Positions 1 to 7,047 of a stretch of 20,762 bases of DNA are shown in pieces. Origin of the DNA: Lentisphaeria bacterium (lineage in GTDB: Bacteria; Verrucomicrobiota; Lentisphaeria; Victivallales; UBA1829). A program made the position numbers and the translations under genes. The stretch is taken from the NCBI GenBank assembly GCA_017623265.1, contig JAGAPM010000164.1, forward strand, positions 1-20,762, given 5' to 3'. The notes beneath the pieces were generated by a model. That model was given only the letters and a program-made list of their open reading frames with translations. It did no database searches and was not told the origin of the DNA. The number at the start of each line of letters is the position of its first letter. The first letter of the stretch is position 1.

Positions 1-29
1 AGAGCGCAAAATCGTGGGGAAATCCATAA

Positions 30-76
30 CCTATGGGCAAGCCCATAGGCTGTGATCCCGCGCTCCTCCGGAGCGC
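30..76. repeat. Two adjacent hairpin-forming inverted repeats at the window edge
   Basis: Two perfect inverted repeats lie next to each other. The first has 9-bp arms at 30-38 and 41-49 (CCTATGGGC / GCCCATAGG) around a 2-base loop. The second has 7-bp arms at 60-66 and 70-76 (GCGCTCC / GGAGCGC) around a 3-base loop. Neither is followed by a T-run, so they do not look like ordinary terminators. The 1-183 stretch has no convincing gene; a short open frame at the left edge could be the tail of a gene outside the window. The role of the hairpins is unknown. Confidence 0.5.
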
Positions 77-183
77 ATCTGAATCCGCCTGCATGGATTG
101 TTTTCAAAGAAATATTTATCAGGACAGTCGCAACAGATACAGGAAAACAGTTTTGCAACAGTTCCGTTTGAAAGATCCGGAAG

Positions 184-220
184 AAAGGATGTGAGCGTTA
201 CAGCGTCACATCCTTTTTTT
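184..220. terminator. Rho-independent terminator, probably bidirectional
   Basis: An 11-bp perfect stem (184-194 AAAGGATGTGA with 206-216 TCACATCCTTT) encloses an 11-base loop. A run of seven T at 214-220 follows on the plus strand. On the minus strand it sits directly after the stop codon (225-227) of the leftward ceramidase-like gene, though the U-run there is short. It can end that gene and also any rightward transcript entering from the left edge. Confidence 0.8.
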
Positions 221-224
221 CTTT

Positions 225-1583
225 TTACTTTCCGGCAGCTTTGCGCCAGCCGTCTGCCAGTTTTGCAGCAGTCGCCCGCTCAAAGGGATTGGAGTGGATC
301 TCGGTTTCGTATCCGCCCCGATCGTAGTTCCAGATATTGGGGATATAACCGCCGCCCACCTGCAAATTGCCCGTGCCGTTGCCGTGAGAGATCACAAAGC
401 AGCATTTGTCGCCGAACACCTGCTTGCGCACTTCCAGCCCGATCTCCACAAAGGGTTCGCCCGGCAGAGAGGCAAAGACCACATTGCCGATCTGAAGTCC
501 GCTCAAACGGAAACGGTACTGGTGATTCGCCGCCACCGTATTCAGCACGGACTGCGCAAAATATTTCAGGGCAATGGGTTCTCCGTTGGCAAGATGTTCG
601 CTGGTGAGCGTGATCCCGGCTTCAGCGGGGGACGGCACATCTTTATACTTTTCCACGGTCGCCTGAGCGGCGTCGATCTCTTCCTGTTTGACTTCGGCTG
701 GACCGGCTTCCACTACGGCAGACATGATCCGGAAGGTCTCGCCTTCCACCGGACGCAGATCTTTCAGGGCGGCACGGATCGTTTCCGCATAGCCCAGCCC
801 CAGACGGCGCGCTTCTGCATACTGCGCCTGGTTCATATCAGTGGAGACATCAAAGTGGTTGATATTTCCGGACGCCCCGATGAGCGGGCACATCATGCCG
901 CCGGGTGCCAGTTCGTGTTCTTCCAGCGAGCGATGGAGAAAACCGACCCAGTCCGCAGAAAGTTCGGTACCGCCGATGGTATCGGTATGATTCACGATCC
1001 CGGCAAGCAGCAGATCGATTTCGCCTTTATCGTTCTTAATGGCAAAGAGGGGAATTTCGGCATCCGTCAGACCTTCCGGGCGGTCGATCTCCGGATTGAG
1101 TTTGCCGGGGTTGGTCACGACTTTTCCGTTCTTCATCCAGTAGCGACGGTTGAAGATAAAACGGTCATCAAAGGTCATACCGCACCAGGCGGTTCCGGAG
1201 CGCTGATCTGCCACGGCGTCATGGATCGCAGCTTTCGCATGGGGAATGATCTCTTCCAACACAGCAGGATCATAGATGGGACAGCTGGGACGGTAGTCTT
1301 GGGCAGTATGGGTATGGATCGCCGTCATCAATACGTTTTCTTCGTTAAATTGAGGCAGATCTGCGATCGCCTCCATGACTTTGCGGTACATGATTTCCGT
1401 CACCGTGATCAGGTCAAACTGGACCAGCAGAAACTGTTTTCCGTCTTCCCGGAACACGATCGCCCGGACTTCAATATCATCAAAGACTTCCGTCAGCCGC
1501 CGGACATTGAAATATCCGGCAAGGGATACGGGGAGCGTGGGGTTGATGATGCGTCTGCCAAGACCGTAAGAAACCGTTTTCAT
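225..1583 (-). CDS. Neutral/alkaline non-lysosomal ceramidase-like hydrolase (paralogue 1)
   Basis: This 452-residue protein resembles the N-terminal catalytic domain of the neutral ceramidase family, zinc amidases that cleave N-acyl bonds. Visible family features are a GYF motif near residue 23, HTHTA at 90-94, NHTDT at 198-202 followed by SADW at 209-212, GASGNINHFD at 236-245, and LPGEPF with EIGLEVRK near residue 370. The His and Ser positions match those expected for zinc binding and the nucleophile, but exact assignment needs an alignment. There is no signal peptide, so it is probably cytoplasmic, unlike classical secreted bacterial ceramidases. The ATG at 1583 has an AGGAG 8 bases upstream. 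It is a clear paralogue of the gene at 14752-16074, sharing the FNRRYWMK..VVTNPGKLNPEI block. The true substrate is unknown; many members of this family in polysaccharide degraders are unlikely to act on ceramide. Confidence 0.8.
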   Translation of the reverse strand: MKTVSYGLGRRIINPTLPVSLAGYFNVRRLTEVFDDIEVRAIVFREDGKQFLLVQFDLITVTEIMYRKVMEAIADLPQFNEENVLMTAIHTHTAQDYRPSCPIYDPAVLEEIIPHAKAAIHDAVADQRSGTAWCGMTFDDRFIFNRRYWMKNGKVVTNPGKLNPEIDRPEGLTDAEIPLFAIKNDKGEIDLLLAGIVNHTDTIGGTELSADWVGFLHRSLEEHELAPGGMMCPLIGASGNINHFDVSTDMNQAQYAEARRLGLGYAETIRAALKDLRPVEGETFRIMSAVVEAGPAEVKQEEIDAAQATVEKYKDVPSPAEAGITLTSEHLANGEPIALKYFAQSVLNTVAANHQYRFRLSGLQIGNVVFASLPGEPFVEIGLEVRKQVFGDKCCFVISHGNGTGNLQVGGGYIPNIWNYDRGGYETEIHSNPFERATAAKLADGWRKAAGK

Positions 1584-1628
1584 ATTCAGAACTCCTGCTT
1601 GAAAATGTTGTAAATAGGTATTTGACTT

Positions 1629-1658
1629 ACTATATCACCGTGAAATCGGAAATTCCAA
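1629..1658 (-). promoter_or_regulatory. Promoter candidate for the ceramidase-like gene
   Basis: On the minus strand, TTGGAA (1653-1658) and TATAGT (1629-1634) are separated by 18 bp and lie about 46 bp upstream of the ATG at 1583. It is one half of a divergent promoter region (1584-1806) shared with the beta-helix gene. Confidence 0.5.
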
Positions 1659-1741
1659 GAAAAGATCGGAAAAAATTGCTGATTTTTCCGGATTCATCTC
1701 TTTTTCGGGTGCTTACATCTCTTTTTTTCTCTGTTTTCCTG

Positions 1742-1770
1742 TTGCATTACGCATAATTCAGAGCTACATT
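1742..1770 (+). promoter_or_regulatory. Promoter candidate for the beta-helix gene
   Basis: TTGCAT (1742-1747) and TACATT (1765-1770) are 17 bp apart, 37 bases before the ATG at 1807. The same -10 with similar flanks (GCTACATT..AACATCAC) occurs before the PHP gene at 19697-19702, which supports it as a genuine promoter sequence in this genome. Confidence 0.5.
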
Positions 1771-1806
1771 TAAGCAACATCACAAAACAAGTACCGGAGA
1801 ATATGT

Positions 1807-4311
1807 ATGAGCAATCGAGCCTTTTATATCTCGCCCGCCGGCAACGACAGCGCCGCCGGGACCCGTGAAAATCCTTTTGCAACCTTGAAAGCCGCCCGGA
1901 ATGCCGCCCGGTACTGGCGCAGAAAAGATGATCGTGCGGAAACCGCAGAGATCATCCTGCTGCCGGGGACTTATCCGGTCACAGAAACGCTGGAGCTGGA
2001 CCGGGAGGACAGCAACATGGTGATCCGTGGGGAAACGCAGGGAACGGCGCATCTTTACGGCGGAAAAGTTCTGAAAGGTTTTGAACTTGTGACCGATCCG
2101 GAAGTTCTTGCCATCCTGCCGGAGGAAGCCCGGGGGAAAGTCTATCAGTGCGATTTGAAACGGAACGGCATCACGGACTGCGGAAAACTGCAGGAGCTGG
2201 ACGGCTGTTTCAAGCAGATCCCGTCCCCCGCACTGGAATGTTTCTGCAACGGCGAACGGCTGGAACTTTCCCGCTGGCCCAAGACCGGTTTTCTCCGTCC
2301 GAAATCTCTGGTCCAAGCCGGCGAGTTCGGCGGTCTGACTTCCATTCTGGAATATGATTCGCCCCGGCACGAACGCTGGCTCAATGCGGAGGAGCTGTGG
2401 CTTTTCGGGTACTTCCACTGGCTGTGGGCGGATGCCACGATCAAGGTAAAAACGATCGATCCGGCGAAAAAACAGCTCATCATGGAACACGCATACACCA
2501 CTCCCTGCGGTGGCATGGATAACACACAGGGGATCACTTACTACGCCTTCAATCTGTTGGAAGAACTTTCCGAACCGGGCGAATATTATCTGCGGCGCTC
2601 CACCGGGATCCTGTACTTCATCCCCCCCTGTCCCATTGAGGATGTGACACTGGAGATCGGCATGTTCGATCAGGAAATGATTCGTGCAGAACGGACAGAA
2701 AAACTCACGATCCGGGATCTGGACTTCGATACGGGGCGCCTCAACGGTCTTGTGATCCGGAACTGCAAAGATGTCCTCATCGCCGGATGCGAAATCACCC
2801 GTTTCGCCGGGATCGGGCTGTATGTCAGAGACTCGCTCCGCTGCCGGATCGTGGATAACGACATCCATTCTCTCGGCAGAACCGCCATCGACATCCAGTG
2901 CGAAACCAACCGGGAAACGCTGACCCCGGAAGAAAACGAGATCCGGAACAATCACCTGCACGATACGGGAAAACTGGTCCACACCTACACCCCTCCGTTG
3001 CGGATCTTCGGCTGCGGCAATATCGTCGCCAACAACACCATGTACAACTGCCCCTCCAGTGCCATCCGGATCGACGGCAACGATATGATCGTGGAGTATA
3101 ATGACATCCACTCCGTTGACCTGGAATCAGACGACCAGGGTGCAACGGACACCATGGGGAATCCCACTTACCGGGGGCTGGTCTTCCGGTACAATTATAT
3201 CCATGAAATCGGGAAACGCTACTCGGAAAAAGTGGTCTGCGGCGCCGCCGGGATCCGGCTTGACGATATGATCAGCGGAGCGGAGATCTACGGAAATATC
3301 TTTGAACGCTGTTCCAATGGACATTTCGGCGCCGTTCAGATGAACAGCGGACGGGATAACCGGATTCATGACAACCTGTTCTTTGACTGCAGATATGCCA
3401 TCAGCGGCGGCTGGAGCCCTTACAACCGGCACTTCATCAATATGCGGAACGGAAACAGCAATTCTACGTTTTACTTCAATGAACTCTATCTGACCCGTTA
3501 CCCCGAACTGAAAAATGTGATGGACTGGAACGGTACCAACTATGTGGAGAAAAATGTACTCTGTCTCTGCGGCGATCAGCATTGGGCTGCGGGCTGCAAA
3601 ACAGACTTCGGCGAAAATCTGGTCATCCGGGAACTGAACCTGACGCTGGAAGAAGCACAGGAACGGGGCAGAAAAGAGATCGGGTACAAGCCGCTGGATC
3701 TGAAAAAAGTCGGCGCCATTTATCGCGAAGGCTGTCGCTGGAAAGCAGACAGCGGCAATGTGAAAAGTCAGCCCATGGACTGGAAAAAAGAAATGCCGAT
3801 GATCCCGCTCTGCGGCGATGCCGTGATCAGCAGCGAGTGGAAAGTCTTCGGTACATTCGCAGAAGAAGACCCGATCCTGACCACCGGGGAACTCAAGACA
3901 ATCCCGGAATCTCTCTCCATCAATGGGAAAACGCTACCGGCGCAGTGTGTCACGGCGGAAAACGGAGTGCTTGATCTGAGTACTATTCTCGAAGGATCGG
4001 GGGAAAAGCGGGCGGTATGGATCTTCACCACACTGGAAACAGCGGGCGGAGTCAGCACCATCGGCTGCGGTTTCGACTGGTGGGGCACGCTGTGGATCGA
4101 TGGGAAAGAGATCTACTCCACCGGCGACGCAGGAAACGGAACATCTCCGGTCACGGCGTTCAATCACCGGTACGATGTGGAGCTGACACCCGGCAGACAT
4201 GTGGTGGCGATCCGTCTTCTGACCGGTGCGCTGGCGGCGACTCTCGCCGTAGCGGGCGCAGCCGATCTCCGGGAAGAATGGAACCGGACCTACTGGTGGC
4301 TGGCACAGTAA
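1807..4311 (+). CDS. Right-handed parallel beta-helix protein, GH141-like
   Basis: This 834-residue protein opens with FYISPAGNDSAAGT and NPFATLKAARNAAR, the usual start of parallel beta-helix carbohydrases such as glycoside hydrolase family 141 (known members act on fucosides or xylan). Residues about 240-280 carry the typical LLEELSEPGEYYLRRSTGILYFIPP-type segment (only partly conserved here). From about 290 to 570 there are repeated short strands rich in Asn, Gly and Ile (for example IRNCKDVLIAGCEITRFAG) that fit beta-helix rungs. The last ~150 residues look like a separate beta-sandwich with GFDWWGTLWIDGKEIYSTG and a DVELTPGRHVVAIRL strand, resembling a galactose-binding-like accessory domain. 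There is no signal peptide, and GGAG at 1796-1799 fixes the start. Catalytic residues cannot be assigned by eye. The fold is secure; the enzymatic activity is inferred. Confidence 0.8.
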   Translation: MSNRAFYISPAGNDSAAGTRENPFATLKAARNAARYWRRKDDRAETAEIILLPGTYPVTETLELDREDSNMVIRGETQGTAHLYGGKVLKGFELVTDPEVLAILPEEARGKVYQCDLKRNGITDCGKLQELDGCFKQIPSPALECFCNGERLELSRWPKTGFLRPKSLVQAGEFGGLTSILEYDSPRHERWLNAEELWLFGYFHWLWADATIKVKTIDPAKKQLIMEHAYTTPCGGMDNTQGITYYAFNLLEELSEPGEYYLRRSTGILYFIPPCPIEDVTLEIGMFDQEMIRAERTEKLTIRDLDFDTGRLNGLVIRNCKDVLIAGCEITRFAGIGLYVRDSLRCRIVDNDIHSLGRTAIDIQCETNRETLTPEENEIRNNHLHDTGKLVHTYTPPLRIFGCGNIVANNTMYNCPSSAIRIDGNDMIVEYNDIHSVDLESDDQGATDTMGNPTYRGLVFRYNYIHEIGKRYSEKVVCGAAGIRLDDMISGAEIYGNIFERCSNGHFGAVQMNSGRDNRIHDNLFFDCRYAISGGWSPYNRHFINMRNGNSNSTFYFNELYLTRYPELKNVMDWNGTNYVEKNVLCLCGDQHWAAGCKTDFGENLVIRELNLTLEEAQERGRKEIGYKPLDLKKVGAIYREGCRWKADSGNVKSQPMDWKKEMPMIPLCGDAVISSEWKVFGTFAEEDPILTTGELKTIPESLSINGKTLPAQCVTAENGVLDLSTILEGSGEKRAVWIFTTLETAGGVSTIGCGFDWWGTLWIDGKEIYSTGDAGNGTSPVTAFNHRYDVELTPGRHVVAIRLLTGALAATLAVAGAADLREEWNRTYWWLAQ

Positions 4312-4336
4312 GCCCGGAAAAACCGGAAGAAAAAAC

Positions 4337-4367
4337 GCAGTTCTGTGTTGAAAAAATACGGAACTGC
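4337..4367 (+). terminator. Weak hairpin after the beta-helix gene
   Basis: Seven-base arms GCAGTTC (4337-4343) and GAACTGC (4361-4367) enclose a 17-base A-rich loop shortly after the stop at 4309-4311. Only a short T-stretch (GTAGTTT) follows, so any terminator activity would be weak. No better terminator is visible before rsmE. Confidence 0.3.
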
Positions 4368-4383
4368 ATGTAGTTTAAAAAGA

Positions 4384-4430
4384 GAAGGCACCCCGGCGGC
4401 AGAAACTGCACGCAGAAGGCGCCCGGCTGA
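4384..4430 (+). repeat. Imperfect direct repeat of about 16 bases
   Basis: Two copies, AGAAGGCACCCCGGCGG starting near 4383 and AGAAGGCGCCCGGCTGA starting near 4414, lie one after the other in the leader between the beta-helix gene and rsmE. They differ by a substitution and one extra C. They could be a regulator binding site or part of a folded leader RNA. Confidence 0.4.
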
Positions 4431-4437
4431 CTTCACA

Positions 4438-4518
4438 GGACTTTATCTGGGATCTACTAAACGCATTGTTCCGGTCCCCACTGGAACGCTGCGCCGATAC
4501 CGGATCGTGATAAAGTCC
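4438..4518 (+). ncRNA. Predicted structured RNA element in the rsmE leader
   Basis: An outer 10-bp perfect pairing (4438-4447 GGACTTTATC with 4509-4518 GATAAAGTCC) closes a domain containing an extended hairpin. That hairpin pairs CGCA 4462-4465 with TGCG 4490-4493, then after a 2x2 internal loop GTTCCGGT 4468-4475 with ACTGGAAC 4480-4487 (one G-U pair), capped by a CCCC loop. The element lies 84 bases before the rsmE start in a gene-free 290-bp stretch. It matches no RNA family I recognise; tmRNA, SRP and RNase P signatures are absent. It could be a cis-regulatory leader or a small RNA. The strand is uncertain because inverted repeats fold on both strands. Confidence 0.4.
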
Positions 4519-4601
4519 ACTTGAAGTGCTCACTATGATATACACAAGAGATGTTTCATTTCTTACAACAACCTTGAAAAAAATTAAAAAAAATTCAGAA
4601 T

Positions 4602-5285
4602 ATGCCCAGATTCCGATACGATAACCTTGCAGCATGCGCCGCCGGCGATACCATTGAACTGGATCGTTCCGAAGCATCCCATCTTTTCAAGATCCTCCGC
4701 GCCCGCACCGGTGATACCGTGGGGCTGCTGGACGGCAAAGGGACCCTCGGCAATGCCATGGTAACGGCGGACAAACGGTTGACCATACAGGATGTCCGCA
4801 AGATCGAACGCCCAACACGGAAACTGCATCTCTACCTTGCTCCGCCACGGCGGCAGAAGATGGATCAGATCCTGCGGGAAGCCACGGAACTGGGCGTGTA
4901 CCGGATCATCCCCATCCTCTGCGAACACGCCGTGGTGATCCCGGATAAAGAATCGGCAGACCGCCAGACAGACCTGCTGTTTGAGGCTTGCAAGCAGTCC
5001 GGCAACGCTTTTCTGCCCATTCTGGAAGACCCCATGAAGTTTGCGGATGCAGTCAAAAATGCGGTCAATACCTGCAGACTGAATGTATTCGGCTCGCCGT
5101 ACGAATCTGCCATGCCGGAACAAATGCCCGAGCAGATCGGGTTCTTTGTGGGGCCGGAAGGCGGATTTTCTGCACAGGAGGAAGATGTGATGCGCTCTGC
5201 CGGTTTCGCCGCCATGCGGATCGGTCCGTGGATCCTGCGGGTGGAAACAGCTGCCGTCGCCGGAATCGCCCGTCTCTGGGGCTGA
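4602..5285 (+). CDS. rsmE: 16S rRNA (uracil1498-N3)-methyltransferase RsmE
   Basis: This enzyme transfers a methyl group from S-adenosylmethionine to N3 of U1498 in 16S rRNA of the 30S subunit. It has a PUA-like N-terminal part (residues about 1-70) with SEASHLFKILRARTGD, followed by a SPOUT methyltransferase domain. The diagnostic knot motifs are EACKQSG (128-134), FVGPEGGFS (182-190) and IGPWILRVETAA (207-218). At 227 residues it is a little shorter than the usual ~240. The start lies in a very A-rich stretch without a Shine-Dalgarno sequence, unlike most genes here, and a structured leader precedes it. It converges with the exonuclease gene, with only one base between the stop codons. Confidence 0.93.
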   Translation: MPRFRYDNLAACAAGDTIELDRSEASHLFKILRARTGDTVGLLDGKGTLGNAMVTADKRLTIQDVRKIERPTRKLHLYLAPPRRQKMDQILREATELGVYRIIPILCEHAVVIPDKESADRQTDLLFEACKQSGNAFLPILEDPMKFADAVKNAVNTCRLNVFGSPYESAMPEQMPEQIGFFVGPEGGFSAQEEDVMRSAGFAAMRIGPWILRVETAAVAGIARLWG

Positions 5286-5286
5286 T

Positions 5287-5853
5287 TCAGAGAGTGGTAT
5301 CCGGTTCGGGATAAAGTTCGTACAACCGTTTCATCGCCATGGAAAACGCCGCCATGGTCATTTCTGCATCAAATCCCGCCCGGTGTGCCTCACCGGGATA
5401 ATCGTCCGGCAGGGAAAGGGTTGTACGCAATGCCTGCAAGCGATAACTTGGCAGGTTCGGATATGCCTTCCGGATCAGCACAATGCTGTCGAACACGCCG
5501 CCCTTCAACAGGGGCAGCCCCACCCGGGCAAGACTTTCCTGCATGAATCCAAGATCAAACCGGGCATTATGAGCAACCAGTTTTGAGCCTTTGATAAAAT
5601 CCAGAAAAGCGTATGCGGCATCCGTAAATTTCGGTGCATCCTTCACCATATCATTGGTAATGCCATGCACCTGCGTGACCTGATAGGGGATCGGCACAGC
5701 AGGATTGACCAGCGTTTCAAAACGGCTGACCGTACCATCGACCTCCACACGGACCGCACCGATTTCCACAATGCGGTCCCGCGTGGGACTCATACCGGTC
5801 GTTTCCAGGTCAAAGACCGTGAAAGGACCGAGTCTGTGCCAGAGCTGTGCCAT
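5287..5853 (-). CDS. DEDDh-type 3'-5' exonuclease (DnaQ/PolC epsilon-like)
   Basis: A stand-alone exonuclease domain of 188 residues. The three Exo motifs are visible: FDLETTG with D15 and E17, HNARFD with D100, and HRAGFDA with H157 and D162, giving the complete two-metal DEDDh site. Such proteins remove 3'-terminal nucleotides and serve as the proofreading subunit of DNA polymerase III or as independent DNA/RNA trimming nucleases. There is no extra C-terminal domain for polymerase binding, so the specific role is open. Its ATG follows the galE stop after three bases, so the two genes are almost certainly co-transcribed; a GGAT within the end of galE could help initiation. Confidence 0.88.
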   Translation of the reverse strand: MAQLWHRLGPFTVFDLETTGMSPTRDRIVEIGAVRVEVDGTVSRFETLVNPAVPIPYQVTQVHGITNDMVKDAPKFTDAAYAFLDFIKGSKLVAHNARFDLGFMQESLARVGLPLLKGGVFDSIVLIRKAYPNLPSYRLQALRTTLSLPDDYPGEAHRAGFDAEMTMAAFSMAMKRLYELYPEPDTTL

Positions 5854-5856
5854 TGA

Positions 5857-6831
5857 TCAATCTTCGTATCCGTTGGGATGGGCAAGACGCCACTTCCATG
5901 CCGATTCAATGATCAGTTCCGGATCTTCAAACTGAGGCTTCCAGCCGAGAACCGAACGGGCTTTGTCCGAGCAGGCAATGAGTGTCGGGGGATCTCCGGG
6001 ACGACGGGGAACAACCTGCGCCGGGATCGGATGACCGGTGACTTTGCGGGCGGCATCCAGAATCTGTTTGACGCTGTAACCGGAGCCGGTACCCAGATTG
6101 TAATGTCCACTTTCCGGAGCATACAGAGCTTTTTCGTGGGCCTGCGCAAGGTCCAGCACGTGGATGTAGTCACGGATACAGGTTCCATCCGGCGTATCGT
6201 AGTCATCGCCAAAGAGCATGGCGTGGTCCCGTTTTCCGGCAGCGACCTGCAGAAGAATGGGGATCAGGTGAGATTCCGGATTGTGATCTTCGCCAAACTT
6301 TTCACTGGCACCCGCTGCATTGAAATAGCGGAGCGCGGCATATTTCAGCCCGTGAACATCACTGTACCAGCGGAGCGCTTTTTCAAAACACAGCTTGGAT
6401 TCGCCGTAGGGGTTGATGGGATTCTGCGGAGTCGTTTCGCGGATCGGAACTTCCGTAGGATTGCCGAACGTGGCAGCCGTGCTGGAGAACACAAACCGTT
6501 TCACACCGCCCTTGATGGCTGCATCCGCCAGATTGATCGCATTGCCGAGATTGTTCTTGAAGTATTTGCCGGGATTCGTCATCGACTCACCCACCAGAGA
6601 AAAGGCGGCAAAGTGCATCACGGCATCATACTGTTCTTCACAAAGACACTTGAACAGAAAGTCCCGGTCCTCCAAATCGCCATAGATAAAATTCGCACGG
6701 GGATCCACCGCCTTCCGGTGTCCGGTGAAAAGACCGTCAAAAACGGTAACTTCGTAGCCGTGGTTCAACAGATATTCCGTACAGATACTGCCGATATAAC
6801 CGGCACCGCCAGTAACAAAGACTTTTTTCAT
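5857..6831 (-). CDS. galE: UDP-glucose 4-epimerase
   Basis: Interconverts UDP-glucose and UDP-galactose with bound NAD in the cytoplasm, linking galactose breakdown with glycan and lipopolysaccharide synthesis. The 324-residue product has the NAD-binding motif VTGGAGYIGS (residues 6-15), the SSTAA stretch at 116-120, and the catalytic YxxxK as YGESK (Y142, K146), then the RYFNAAGA and HVLDLAQAH segments typical of GalE. I chose the ATG at 6831 because AAGGAG precedes it by 8 bases; an in-frame start 10 codons upstream at 6861 would place that site inside the gene. It is first in an operon with the exonuclease gene. Confidence 0.93.
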   Translation of the reverse strand: MKKVFVTGGAGYIGSICTEYLLNHGYEVTVFDGLFTGHRKAVDPRANFIYGDLEDRDFLFKCLCEEQYDAVMHFAAFSLVGESMTNPGKYFKNNLGNAINLADAAIKGGVKRFVFSSTAATFGNPTEVPIRETTPQNPINPYGESKLCFEKALRWYSDVHGLKYAALRYFNAAGASEKFGEDHNPESHLIPILLQVAAGKRDHAMLFGDDYDTPDGTCIRDYIHVLDLAQAHEKALYAPESGHYNLGTGSGYSVKQILDAARKVTGHPIPAQVVPRRPGDPPTLIACSDKARSVLGWKPQFEDPELIIESAWKWRLAHPNGYED

Positions 6832-6863
6832 CGTCAAAACTCCTTCAGATTTGTTTCTCAATA

Positions 6864-6891
6864 ATAATAGCGCTTTTTCTCAAAACTTCAA
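6864..6891 (-). promoter_or_regulatory. Promoter candidate for galE
   Basis: On the minus strand, TTGAAG (6886-6891) and TATTAT (6864-6869) are 16 bp apart, about 32 bases upstream of the chosen galE ATG at 6831. Its position leaves the in-frame ATG at 6861 at or before the expected transcript start, which also supports the downstream start. Confidence 0.55.
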
Positions 6892-6961
6892 GCGACTGTG
6901 CAAAAAACATGGTATTTTTTCATATATCTGTATTTTTTTCCGCTTTTTTTGCAGATGGTGC

Positions 6962-6990
6962 TTGTTATTTCACAGAAACGGGTATATATG
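6962..6990 (+). promoter_or_regulatory. Promoter candidate for the Lys/Ala-repeat protein
   Basis: TTGTTA (6962-6967) and TATATG (6985-6990) are 17 bp apart and 57 bases before the ATG at 7048. The whole 6832-7047 stretch is AT-rich and otherwise contains only the divergent galE promoter. The -10 is a weak match. Confidence 0.35.
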
Positions 6991-7047
6991 TTAATGTTAT
7001 CGTAAAAATAAAACAGACAAAACGGTACAGACCGAAAGGAATCACAC

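Noticed and set aside
294..1613. A 439-codon plus-strand frame opposite the first ceramidase-like gene
   Set aside because: The minus-strand frame has clear family motifs and a ribosome site; this frame has neither. A similar shadow (14737-16155) lies opposite the second paralogue.
1780..3111. A 443-codon minus-strand frame opposite the beta-helix gene
   Set aside because: It has no recognisable motif and no ribosome site, and the opposite strand encodes an obvious beta-helix protein.
4438..4518. Possible RNase P, tmRNA or SRP RNA
   Set aside because: The GGACTTTATC element superficially recalls RNase P's AAGTCC segment, but the other conserved blocks are missing on both strands, and the tmRNA and SRP signature sequences are absent.
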